DNA from: an uncultured Crocinitomix sp.
GTDB lineage: Bacteria; Bacteroidota; Bacteroidia; Flavobacteriales_D; Crocinitomicaceae
DNA: 64,000 bases
Direction of reading: 5' to 3'
NCBI GenBank assembly: GCA_937136425.1
Contig: CAKZON010000068.1
Span: forward strand, 1 to 64,000
Shown: positions 51,512-59,869 of the stretch, in pieces
Layout: each line of letters begins with the position of its first letter
Position numbering within the stretch: position 1 is the stretch's first letter
The notes under the pieces: model-generated
Told to the model about the DNA's origin: nothing
Databases searched by the model: none
The model's input: only the letters and a program-made list of their open reading frames with translations
Position numbers and translations under genes: made by a program

Positions 51512-54025
51512 ATGAAATTCATTCTGCTCTACTTTTTTATTCTCTTTCAAGCTACCTGTTTTGGTCAAGAAGTAATAAGCACTCATTATACATTGCTAGA
51601 TGGACTTTCAAGTAATGCGGTGTATTCAACGCTGCAAGATTCCAAAGGATATTTGTGGTTTGGAACGAACGCCGGAATTAATCGATTTGATGGGATTGAA
51701 TGGGAAAAGTTCTCATTTGAAGAAAATATTTCGGGGATTGATATTTACCGAATATATGAGGATAAATCTGGAAGAATTTGGTTTTTATGCGGGAATGGTA
51801 GTTTGTGTTTTTATAGCTACGATTCAAACAAAATTATTCCGGTGGAACACAATTTATCTGAGATTAACCCAGGTTCATTTTTACTAGGTTTTGGTCAGTA
51901 TAAAGAAAATCTATTTTGGGGCAGTAATTCAGCTGGCATAATACAATTAAATAAAAACGGGGAAATCAAAAGCCACCTGGACAATATCTGCGGTCGTCAC
52001 GTTAGTTATTTCTTTGAATATGAATCCGAATTATATGCCGCTGCAGGTAGTTGTCTATTAAAATACGATCCGTTAGCTAATGAATTCTCTAATCGTCATC
52101 CCCTTCCGGCTCAAAATTACATTGCCGCCACAATTAAGAAGGACACTTTTTATTTAGCCCATCAAAATGTTGTAATTAAATATAACCTAAAAACATTTGA
52201 AACGATTGATACCATTGTTTTCCCTCCATCAACCTCAATACTTTATGTTAATCATGATTTTGACAATAATTTATTGATTGGCACCTCCAATGGTTTATAT
52301 AAAAACAATAAAGAGTGGTATCAGTTAATTGGAAATAAGATTTCAGATATTACCATGGACCATGAAAATGGAATTTGGATCTCTACCTTGAACAATGGTG
52401 TTTTCTATTTAAAAGACAACGCATCCCTTCTATTCAGCAACAAAAAGAATAAAAACCTGGCATTAACTAATTTTGGAATTGACCCTCAATCAACTTTAAT
52501 TAATGTAGGAAACTATAGGACAATAGATTTGAGCAAGGACAAATATGGGTTTCAAGGCAGTGTAGAACCCGTCAACATTCTTTTTAAGGAATCCATAAAT
52601 GAAATTAACAACAACCAGCAATTTGACCATACCTTGGTTCAATTTGACTGGAAATTGGGTAGTGCAAGAATGTATCAAGTTGTTGACTCATTAATGTATT
52701 TTAGCCGTCATTCTGGGCTCTATGAAAAACGATTTCCGAATGAAAAAAACAAGGTAAACGAAAAATGCTTACACAAAGGTAACGTTACTATTTTTTTAAT
52801 TGATGGCGAAAATAAATGGATTGGCGACAATCTTGGTTTATGGTTAATTTCAAATGGAAAATCGCATCATATTACTCCTGATGTAACTGTAACTAGTATT
52901 AAATCTCATAGTGGACTCATTTATGTGACCACCCGTGGAAAAGGGCTTTATATATTTAAAAATAATGCCCTTTATGCAAAGGTGGGAGAAGCCGAGGGTC
53001 TTTCTAATTCATTCTGTCTTAACACGTACGAAGATGCTAATGGTAGAATATGGATCGGGACTAGATCTGGTGTTACGATTATATATAAGATTGGTAACCT
53101 CGTAAAATTACGCCGTTTTTCAACTAATTATGGCGCTATTAACGGAATCATAAGTGATATTATAATAACAGACAACAATTATTTATGGCTAGAGACGCCT
53201 GAAGGAATTATTCGACGCAACTATCAAACAGAAATTTCAAGCACTCCAGCTGGTATTGAAATGAAGTCAATTTTGATAAATGATGAAAAAGTCAATCCGC
53301 TTGAAGTAGAAAATCTGGATTATCATGAAAATAACATTCGTATTGAATTGTCTGGCCTAACTTATAAAAGTCCACCCCAATTTATTTACCGCTTAGTTGG
53401 CGGGAATGAAAGCTGGTCAACCACTGAAAACCCAAACATTAATCTTGTTAATCTCAGTTCAGGCAATTATAAATTTGAAGCGTACTCTGTATCAGGAGCA
53501 GGAATTAAGAGCGAGAATATGTTGCAATTAGCTTTTACAATACACCCTCCTTTTTGGCAATCCTATTGGTTTATTACCATAATAACCATTGCACTACTTT
53601 TAATTATTGTACTGTTTTTTAAGATTAGAGTGTTGACTTATAACCGAGATGTGGTAAGGGATATTTTGCTTTCAATAAGTAGAAAATTAAGTAGAGAACA
53701 ATTTATACTTGTTAAGAATGTAAAGAATGGGGCACAAACCAAAATTTTATTAGAACAAATTATTCGTATAAAAGGAGCCAAAGATTATATAATAGTTGTA
53801 ACCAAAAATGAAGAAGTTATGGTCAAAATGACCATGAAAATTGCTCTGCAAGAGCTTAACAATAAAGAATCAAACTTTTATAGAGTTCATCAATCTCATA
53901 TTGTTAATATAAAACATGTCAATGCTATACATGGTGATTTTGCAACAATTATTGAAGACGAGATTCCAATTGGAAGGGCGTTTAAAAAGAATGCACTTAA
54001 AATGAAGGAGCGTCTTTTTTCGTAA
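51512..54025 (+). CDS. beta-propeller sensor with membrane helix and LytTR DNA-binding domain
   Basis: 837 residues from the ATG at 51512 (MKFILLYFFILFQATCFGQE, signal peptide). The ~600-residue exported part has two-component-propeller blades (YSTLQDSKGYLWFGTNAGINRF, EDANGRIWIGTRSGV) and a Y_Y_Y domain (RIELSGLTYKSPPQFIYRLV). One membrane helix (YWFITIITIALLLIIVLFF, ~690-712) leads to a cytoplasmic LytTR domain (KDYIIVVTKNEEV, FYRVHQSHIVNIKHVNAI). There is no histidine kinase or receiver domain, so the protein itself connects an extracellular signal to DNA. Confidence 0.88.
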   Translation: MKFILLYFFILFQATCFGQEVISTHYTLLDGLSSNAVYSTLQDSKGYLWFGTNAGINRFDGIEWEKFSFEENISGIDIYRIYEDKSGRIWFLCGNGSLCFYSYDSNKIIPVEHNLSEINPGSFLLGFGQYKENLFWGSNSAGIIQLNKNGEIKSHLDNICGRHVSYFFEYESELYAAAGSCLLKYDPLANEFSNRHPLPAQNYIAATIKKDTFYLAHQNVVIKYNLKTFETIDTIVFPPSTSILYVNHDFDNNLLIGTSNGLYKNNKEWYQLIGNKISDITMDHENGIWISTLNNGVFYLKDNASLLFSNKKNKNLALTNFGIDPQSTLINVGNYRTIDLSKDKYGFQGSVEPVNILFKESINEINNNQQFDHTLVQFDWKLGSARMYQVVDSLMYFSRHSGLYEKRFPNEKNKVNEKCLHKGNVTIFLIDGENKWIGDNLGLWLISNGKSHHITPDVTVTSIKSHSGLIYVTTRGKGLYIFKNNALYAKVGEAEGLSNSFCLNTYEDANGRIWIGTRSGVTIIYKIGNLVKLRRFSTNYGAINGIISDIIITDNNYLWLETPEGIIRRNYQTEISSTPAGIEMKSILINDEKVNPLEVENLDYHENNIRIELSGLTYKSPPQFIYRLVGGNESWSTTENPNINLVNLSSGNYKFEAYSVSGAGIKSENMLQLAFTIHPPFWQSYWFITIITIALLLIIVLFFKIRVLTYNRDVVRDILLSISRKLSREQFILVKNVKNGAQTKILLEQIIRIKGAKDYIIVVTKNEEVMVKMTMKIALQELNNKESNFYRVHQSHIVNIKHVNAIHGDFATIIEDEIPIGRAFKKNALKMKERLFS

Positions 54026-54087
54026 AACAAAACTTATCATAGCCAACAATTCACTCTTTTAAATCATTTATAATATGAACTTTAAAA

Positions 54088-54122
54088 ATTTATGCCGATA
54101 CTTATAAATTCTTGGCATAAAT
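54088..54122. promoter_or_regulatory. inverted repeat upstream of the GT-C-like gene
   Basis: ATTTATGCC (54088-54096) pairs exactly with GGCATAAAT (54114-54122) across 17 bases, ending 13 bases before the ATG at 54136. It is not followed by a T-run. It may terminate the upstream gene or limit translation of the next. Confidence 0.4.
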
Positions 54123-54135
54123 CAAACAGAGTTAT

Positions 54136-56055
54136 ATGTTCATAGTACTTTTACCCTTGTGTTTTATTCTCTTGTTCTGCAATTGGGAGTTCAAACCTAG
54201 CACCAGCGTAAAAGAAACATTATTAAAATCTATTATTGTATTCGCTCTAATTCTGTTTGGAATTACCGAAGTATTAAGTTTAATTGAAATATTAAACCCT
54301 ACGGCCATTGTAATTTCCTGGTTCCTTATAGCCATTTTTCTATTTGGGAGAATTTATCTAAGTAAAAAGCTTTCATTCAAGTCTCTTCATTTTTTGAAAA
54401 CAAAAATTTTGGGGTTAACCAAAAAAAGAAGTCGGTTTCTCCTTATTGGATCGATATTAGGTTTGATCTTGTTGCAAGGACTTATTTACCCTCCTAATAA
54501 CTGGGATTCCATGACCTACCATCTTCCAAGAATAACCAGTTGGTTAAGCCATGGATCTCTTGATCATTATGCAACACATATTGTCAGACAACTTTATCAA
54601 CCGCCGTTTTCTGAATTTGTACTTATGCATGTACAAGTACTTAATGGCAGTGATTTGTTTATGAACTCCGTGCAATTTACTTTTTTACTTTCTTGCATAT
54701 TGGTAATTTTATTGCTTTTAGAGCAGCTGGATATAACCCCTAACCGCCGCGTAAAATATATAGCTGTTATTTTAGCACTCACAATTCCAGAAGCAATTCT
54801 TCAAGCTTCAAGTACTCAAAATGACATTGTTGTTTCTTTCTTTATTCTTTGTTCCATTTATTTCAGCATAAAAGTGCTAAAAAAACCTTCATTGGACTTT
54901 TTTATTTTCTTTGGCCTCTCAGCTGGTTTGGCTATATTAACAAAGGGCTCTGCATACGTTTATTTACTCCCATTATTTAGTGTTTTTATTGTTGTCTACC
55001 TCTACAAACTATTCAAATCTATATCCGCTCAGAAATTATACTTGCCAATTATTGCTGGTGCTATATGTATAGTTATCAACCTAGGGCATTATAGTCGAAA
55101 TTATTCTTTGTCTGGGAATATTTTGGGGGCAGACGAGCAAGAATCAGGGATGTATTTTAATGATGAAATGAATCCCCAAAATTTATTTTCTAATCTTCTT
55201 AAAAATGTAGGTCTTCATATAGGACCTTATCCACTAAACAATGTGTACGATACTGGAATCCAAAAACTCCATGAAAAATTAAACATTGATATTAATAATC
55301 CTAAAACAAATTTTGCCAGCATAGAATATCATGGAGCCTCCGATTTTCCAAATGATGAGGATTCTGCAGCCAATCCATTGCACTTTTGGTTAATCTTATT
55401 CTCTATTTTCATCTTAATTGTTCAGTTAGTTAGAAGAAAGGAACATGCATCCAACTACTGGATCTTTTTATTTGCGATTTTCTTATTGCAAATCTTCCTT
55501 TTTTGCCTTTTATTGAAATGGCAACCTTGGCACACGCGTTTGCACCTCCCATTATTTTTAGTTGCAATTCCAGTTATTGTTTATGCGCTTTGTATTAAAA
55601 GGAAGTTCCAGAAACGAATCTACTTCATGTTACCAACCTTTATATTTTACGGATTTCTAGTTGTTATTTTTAACTCTTCTAGGCCTTTTTTAACTTCAAA
55701 TAAAACCACTGATATTTCAATTTTTGATGCAAGAAGCAAAAAATACTTTGCAAAAAAACCATTTTTACATGATGAGTATAAACAAATGTCAGATTTCATC
55801 ACAGCAACCTCTTTTCATAAAATTGGATTAATCATTGGAGCAGATGATTGGGAGTATCCTTTATTTAATTCTTTCCAAAAATCGGACGCTGTTCCCGTTC
55901 ATATTTATATGACCAATTTCTCAAAGACATTACTCTCAGAAGAGGATATTGATTGCATAGTGTCAACTTCTGTCAACAGAGAATCTATTGGTTATAATGG
56001 CAGAGATTATATTAATCAGACCTCAGCAAACCTTTCCGTTTGGTTTTATAAGTAA
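54136..56055 (+). CDS. GT-C-type polytopic membrane protein
   Basis: 639 residues with about eleven membrane helices, from LPLCFILLFCNWEF to a helix near FMLPTFIFYGFLVVIF. A conserved acidic luminal loop near residue 125 (NNWDSMTYHLPRITSW) resembles the first external loop of GT39/ArnT/PMT-type glycosyltransferases, with D in NWDSM as the candidate catalytic residue. After the last helix is a ~100-residue soluble C-terminal part. Probably transfers a sugar from a lipid carrier to an exported acceptor; the exact family is uncertain. Confidence 0.7.
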   Translation: MFIVLLPLCFILLFCNWEFKPSTSVKETLLKSIIVFALILFGITEVLSLIEILNPTAIVISWFLIAIFLFGRIYLSKKLSFKSLHFLKTKILGLTKKRSRFLLIGSILGLILLQGLIYPPNNWDSMTYHLPRITSWLSHGSLDHYATHIVRQLYQPPFSEFVLMHVQVLNGSDLFMNSVQFTFLLSCILVILLLLEQLDITPNRRVKYIAVILALTIPEAILQASSTQNDIVVSFFILCSIYFSIKVLKKPSLDFFIFFGLSAGLAILTKGSAYVYLLPLFSVFIVVYLYKLFKSISAQKLYLPIIAGAICIVINLGHYSRNYSLSGNILGADEQESGMYFNDEMNPQNLFSNLLKNVGLHIGPYPLNNVYDTGIQKLHEKLNIDINNPKTNFASIEYHGASDFPNDEDSAANPLHFWLILFSIFILIVQLVRRKEHASNYWIFLFAIFLLQIFLFCLLLKWQPWHTRLHLPLFLVAIPVIVYALCIKRKFQKRIYFMLPTFIFYGFLVVIFNSSRPFLTSNKTTDISIFDARSKKYFAKKPFLHDEYKQMSDFITATSFHKIGLIIGADDWEYPLFNSFQKSDAVPVHIYMTNFSKTLLSEEDIDCIVSTSVNRESIGYNGRDYINQTSANLSVWFYK

Positions 56056-56154
56056 TTCATATTTTATTGATTTAAAGGCGACAAACTAGTGTAACCATCT
56101 CTTCTTGAACCTATAAGTATTTTGAATATTGAACCATGACAAAAATCAGTTAAG

Positions 56155-56182
56155 AAATAAAAGATAAAAACATCCTTTATTT
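56155..56182. promoter_or_regulatory. candidate NsrR-like operator before the Rrf2 gene
   Basis: AAATAAAAGAT (56155-56165), six bases, ATCCTTTATTT (56172-56182): two arms complementary except one base. The core AAGAT-N6-ATC resembles NsrR half-sites (AAGAT...ATCTT). It lies just before the -7 element at 56194, overlapping the -33 region, as for autorepression. Confidence 0.55.
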
Positions 56183-56193
56183 ACATAATTACC

Positions 56194-56201
56194 TAATTTT
56201 G
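56194..56201 (+). promoter_or_regulatory. -7 element for the Rrf2 gene
   Basis: TAATTTTG fits TAnnTTTG, 19 bases upstream of the ATG at 56220. Confidence 0.5.
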
Positions 56202-56219
56202 TACCAAACTAAGAACAAG

Positions 56220-56654
56220 ATGTTTTCTAAAACATGCGAATATGGTCTAAGAGCAATGATTTACATTGCTCAACAAAGCAATGAAAAAAACCGCGTTAGT
56301 TTGGTTGAAATTGCTGAGAAAATAAATTCTCCTGCTCCATTTACAGCCAAAATTTTGCAGCAATTGGTCAAAAATGAATTGATTAAATCAAACAAAGGAC
56401 CTACTGGAGGATTTGAAATTGAAGAAACGAAATTAAACTTGATTAAACTAAGTGATATTGTGAACGTTTTGGATGGTAACTCTATTTATCAAGGCTGCGG
56501 GTTAGGACTTAAGGAATGTAATGAAAAAGAGCCTTGTCCACTCCATTTCAAATTTGCAGAAATTAGAGAAAAATTAAAAATCATGCTAGAAAGCACCACT
56601 CTAATGAACTTAATTAATGATGTTGACTCTATTAATTTAGGGATAAAACTCTAA
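56220..56654 (+). CDS. Rrf2-family, probably NsrR-like nitric-oxide-sensing regulator
   Basis: 144 residues from the ATG at 56220; a longer frame would begin with TTG inside the -7 element. HTH: VSLVEIAEKINSPAPFTAKIL. Three cysteines, C-x6-C-x5-C in GCGLGLKECNEKEPC, supply an Fe-S cluster as in NsrR and IscR; spacing differs a little from E. coli NsrR. It is adjacent to ric and norZ and both promoters have a similar operator-like dyad, so a NO-responsive repressor is the best reading. Confidence 0.85.
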   Translation: MFSKTCEYGLRAMIYIAQQSNEKNRVSLVEIAEKINSPAPFTAKILQQLVKNELIKSNKGPTGGFEIEETKLNLIKLSDIVNVLDGNSIYQGCGLGLKECNEKEPCPLHFKFAEIREKLKIMLESTTLMNLINDVDSINLGIKL

Positions 56655-56665
56655 TATTCATCATT

Positions 56666-56690
56666 AATAAAGGATAAAAAGGTCTTTATG
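56666..56690. promoter_or_regulatory. second candidate NsrR-like operator, before ric
   Basis: AATAAAGGATAAAAAG followed by GTCTTTATG. When aligned with the first operator the pattern RGATAAAAA-N2-TC(Y)TTTAT is kept apart from one indel. It lies about 85-105 bases before the ric start. Confidence 0.45.
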
Positions 56691-56726
56691 TATTTTATTA
56701 ATAAATAATGCAAATAAAAATAAATG

Positions 56727-56749
56727 TTCCACTTCATTTATCAGTGGAA
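56727..56749 (+). promoter_or_regulatory. leader hairpin before ric
   Basis: TTCCACT (56727-56733) pairs perfectly with AGTGGAA (56743-56749) across nine bases, 24 bases before the ric ATG. No T-run, so not a simple terminator. May be a leader structure or a protein site. Confidence 0.45.
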
Positions 56750-56772
56750 ATTAACAGATAAAAAATAGAAAA

Positions 56773-57495
56773 ATGAAAATTAATAATGATACACTTGTAG
56801 GAGACATAGTTTCAGAAAACTATCGTTTAGCTAGCTACTTTAAAAAGCAAAAAATAGACTTTTGTTGCAATGGAAATAGAAGTTTAGAAACTGTTTGCAC
56901 CAAAAAAAATATTCCTGTTGAAACTATGCTTGAAGAAATTAAGGCAATTGTAGAAACGGAAAAGAAAGAACATAACTACCAGTCTTGGGACATTGGCTTT
57001 TTAACCGATTATATCTATCAAAATCATCACTCTTATGTGGAAGAAAAGATTACTGAAATTAAGCCTTATCTAAACAAAATTTGTAGTGTTCATGGCCAAG
57101 AACATCCTGAACTTTTTGAAATCAAAGAACTTTTTGAAGCCAGTGCAAATGATTTAACCTTACACATGAAAAAGGAAGAACTAATTCTGTTTCCTTACTT
57201 CAAAAAATTGGTGCAAGCCGAGAAAGAAGGCACCGCACTCGTAGCACGTCAATTCGACACTGTTGAAAGTCCAATTGCTCAAATGCATCTTGATCATAAT
57301 GACGAAGGCGAGCGTTTTAGAAAAATTGAAGAATTAACCAATAATTACACACCTCCAGCAGATGCATGTAATACTTATCGCGTAAGTTTTTCTTTGCTAA
57401 AGGAGTTTCAAGACGATCTTCATAAACACATCCACTTGGAAAATAATATTCTATTTAAAAAAGCCATTGAACTAGAGCAAAAGTTAAAGAAATGA
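56773..57495 (+). CDS. ric: iron-sulfur cluster repair di-iron protein (RIC/ScdA/YtfE)
   Basis: 240 residues. The ScdA_N domain (KKQKIDFCCNGNRSLETVC) with the C31-C32 pair leads to a hemerythrin-like domain with the His/Glu ligands of the di-iron centre (NHHSYVEEKI; HGQEHPELFEI; LHMKKEELILFPYF; HLDHNDEG; LHKHIHLENNILF). RIC proteins restore Fe-S clusters damaged by nitric oxide and are typical NsrR targets. The stop overlaps the norZ start (ATGA), so it is translated with the NO reductase. Confidence 0.92.
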   Translation: MKINNDTLVGDIVSENYRLASYFKKQKIDFCCNGNRSLETVCTKKNIPVETMLEEIKAIVETEKKEHNYQSWDIGFLTDYIYQNHHSYVEEKITEIKPYLNKICSVHGQEHPELFEIKELFEASANDLTLHMKKEELILFPYFKKLVQAEKEGTALVARQFDTVESPIAQMHLDHNDEGERFRKIEELTNNYTPPADACNTYRVSFSLLKEFQDDLHKHIHLENNILFKKAIELEQKLKK

Positions 57496-59708
57496 AAAAA
57501 GTTTGGATTGGATTTATTAGTGTAGTTGTACTCTCTTTTATTGCACTAATATGGGTTGGAACAGAAATTTACCAAACCCAACCACCTATACCTGATCAGG
57601 TGGTTATAACAGAAACAGGCGAAACAATTTATACCAAGACGGATATTCAAACGGGGCAAAACGTTTGGGAATCTATTGGTGGCATGGAAGTAGGTTCAAT
57701 ATGGGGGCATGGAAGTTATGTTGCGCCTGATTGGACTGCGGATTGGATTCATAGAGAAGCTGTTTTTATACTTGATTATTGGGCTGAAAATGATTTTCAA
57801 AACAATTATGAAAATTTAAATGCGGAAAATAAAGCAAGGCTTAAAGCGCGTTTAATTGAGGATATCAAAACCAATACATTTGATCCTGCAAGCAAAACAA
57901 TTCATATTTCAGAAAGCAGATATGCTGCCATTCAAAGCAATGTTGTTCATTACTCTACAATATTTTCTGAGGGGAATGAAGAATACGCCATTCCTGAAGG
58001 TGCTTTAACCGATCCTGAAAAATTAGCGCAATTAAATGCCTTTTTCTTTTGGACCTCATGGGCAGCTAGCACCAACAGACCTGACCTAGATTATACTTAC
58101 ACCTCCAATTGGCCGCACGAACCTTTAATCGATAATACCATTACTGCTGATTCGCAAATTTGGTCAGGTTTGTCAATTGTGTTATTGATTCTCTTTATTG
58201 GTTTGCTTGCTTATTATTATTTACGAAACCATGAGAAAGGGGAAGCCATTTCTCAACCAGATAAAGATCCATTAGTTGGAATGAAACTAACGCGATCTCA
58301 AAAGGCAATTTTGAAATATTTTGTTGTCATTTCTTTATTAATTGGGTTACAAATTGTTTTAGGAATTTTAACGGTGCACTATACCGTTGAAGGGCAATCG
58401 TTTTTTGGATTTGATTTGGCCAATTACCTTCCTTATTCTGTTACAAGAACTTGGCATACACAATTGGCTGTTTTCTGGATTGCAGCAACATGGTTAGCAA
58501 CTGGTTTGTTTTTAGCACCAATGATTTCTGGTAAAGAGATGAAATACCAAGTTTTTGGAATCAACTTTTTGTTTATTGCATTGCTCATTATTGTTTTAGG
58601 CTCAATGCTTGGAGAGTGGATGGGAATTCACCAATTGCTAGACTTAACAACCAATTTTTTCTTTGGTCACCAAGGTTATGAATACATGGATTTAGGGCGG
58701 TTCTGGCAAATATTCTTAGGAATTGGGCTTATTCTTTGGGTGGTTATGGTTAGTCGTCATATTCTTTATGCTATTCGCCAAAACAACGAATCTAAAAATT
58801 TGCTCATCATTCTTTTAATTTCCGTTATCGCTATTGGAATGTTCTTTTTCTCAGGATTAATGTATGGCGAAAACAGTAGTTTGCCAGTTATTAATTATTG
58901 GAGATGGTGGTTAGTTCACCTATGGGTAGAAGGGTTCTTTGAAGTATTTGCAACTGTCGTAATTGCTTTTATTTTCTCAAAAATGAATATTATATCTGCT
59001 AAAACAGCAGGTAGAGCCTCAGTTGCTTCCGCGGCCATCTTTCTTAGTGGTGGTATTATAGGTACACTGCATCATTTGTATTATTCTGGAACACCTGTGC
59101 AAGCAATTGCTTTAGGTGCAACATTTAGTGCATTAGAAGTTGTGCCTTTAACCTTAATGGGCTTTGAAATTAGAGAAAACTGGAACCTCCTAAAAGGTAA
59201 AAAATGGATTCAAGCATACAAATGGCCCATCTACTTTTTTATTGCCGTTGCATTCTGGAATTTTGTTGGTGCAGGTGTCTTTGGGTTCTTAATTAATCCT
59301 CCTTTAGCGTTATACTATATCCAAGGATTAAACACCACAGCCGTGCACGCACACACTGCTCTATTTGGGGTTTACGGTATGTTAGGAATGGGATTCATTT
59401 TAATGTGTTTGCGCTTTTATTCTAATAAAGCATGGGACAATAAAAAGCTCAAAAGAGCCTTCTGGTTTCTCAATATTGGATTGGTTGCAATGGTATTGTT
59501 AAGTTTGCTTCCTATTGGTATTATTCAAGCTTACACATCCATCACAAAAGGATATTCTTTTGCACGTGATGCCGACCTATTGTATTCACCAACCATTCAA
59601 ACATTAAAATGGTTGCGAATGATCGGAGATATTATTTTCTCAATAGGAATCTTTTATTTCTGTTGGTTTACAATCAAGGAGTCTATTCAAAGTTTTAGAC
59701 AAAAATAA
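57492..59708 (+). CDS. norZ: quinol-dependent nitric oxide reductase (qNOR)
   Basis: 738 residues, single-subunit type. The N-terminal part contains a NorC-like segment without a haem c motif (QTGQNVWESIGGMEVGSIWG, exposed to the periplasm). The NorB core has about twelve more helices. Haem and FeB ligands sit in TRTWHTQLAVFW, RWWLVHLWVEGF, GTLHHLYYSG (HH) and TAVHAHTALFGV. Reduces 2 NO to N2O using quinol. Overlaps ric by four bases. No nitrite reductase is seen, so detoxification rather than a complete denitrification module is the minimal reading. Confidence 0.93.
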   Translation: MKKVWIGFISVVVLSFIALIWVGTEIYQTQPPIPDQVVITETGETIYTKTDIQTGQNVWESIGGMEVGSIWGHGSYVAPDWTADWIHREAVFILDYWAENDFQNNYENLNAENKARLKARLIEDIKTNTFDPASKTIHISESRYAAIQSNVVHYSTIFSEGNEEYAIPEGALTDPEKLAQLNAFFFWTSWAASTNRPDLDYTYTSNWPHEPLIDNTITADSQIWSGLSIVLLILFIGLLAYYYLRNHEKGEAISQPDKDPLVGMKLTRSQKAILKYFVVISLLIGLQIVLGILTVHYTVEGQSFFGFDLANYLPYSVTRTWHTQLAVFWIAATWLATGLFLAPMISGKEMKYQVFGINFLFIALLIIVLGSMLGEWMGIHQLLDLTTNFFFGHQGYEYMDLGRFWQIFLGIGLILWVVMVSRHILYAIRQNNESKNLLIILLISVIAIGMFFFSGLMYGENSSLPVINYWRWWLVHLWVEGFFEVFATVVIAFIFSKMNIISAKTAGRASVASAAIFLSGGIIGTLHHLYYSGTPVQAIALGATFSALEVVPLTLMGFEIRENWNLLKGKKWIQAYKWPIYFFIAVAFWNFVGAGVFGFLINPPLALYYIQGLNTTAVHAHTALFGVYGMLGMGFILMCLRFYSNKAWDNKKLKRAFWFLNIGLVAMVLLSLLPIGIIQAYTSITKGYSFARDADLLYSPTIQTLKWLRMIGDIIFSIGIFYFCWFTIKESIQSFRQK

Positions 59709-59728
59709 ATAGACCTTATTTAATGAAT

Positions 59729-59770
59729 AATCCCCGTTGCAATGATTCGATTTGCAACGGGGATTTATTT
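59729..59770 (+). terminator. rho-independent terminator after norZ
   Basis: ATCCCCGTTGCAA (59730-59742), loop TGATTCGAT, TTGCAACGGGGAT (59752-59764), then a T-rich stretch. A perfect 13-base stem. Confidence 0.85.
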
Positions 59771-59837
59771 ATACAAAAAATAACACGCAAGAGCACTTCC
59801 CTAATCTACAAAAGTAGTTTATACCATATCGATTTAA

Positions 59838-59845
59838 TATATTTG
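59838..59845 (+). promoter_or_regulatory. -7 element for the PLP enzyme gene
   Basis: TATATTTG fits TAnnTTTG. A TSS about seven bases later falls just before the first ATG (59858), which favours the ATG at 59870 or 59885. Confidence 0.5.
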
Positions 59846-59869
59846 TCAACCTATTAAATGGTGATTATT

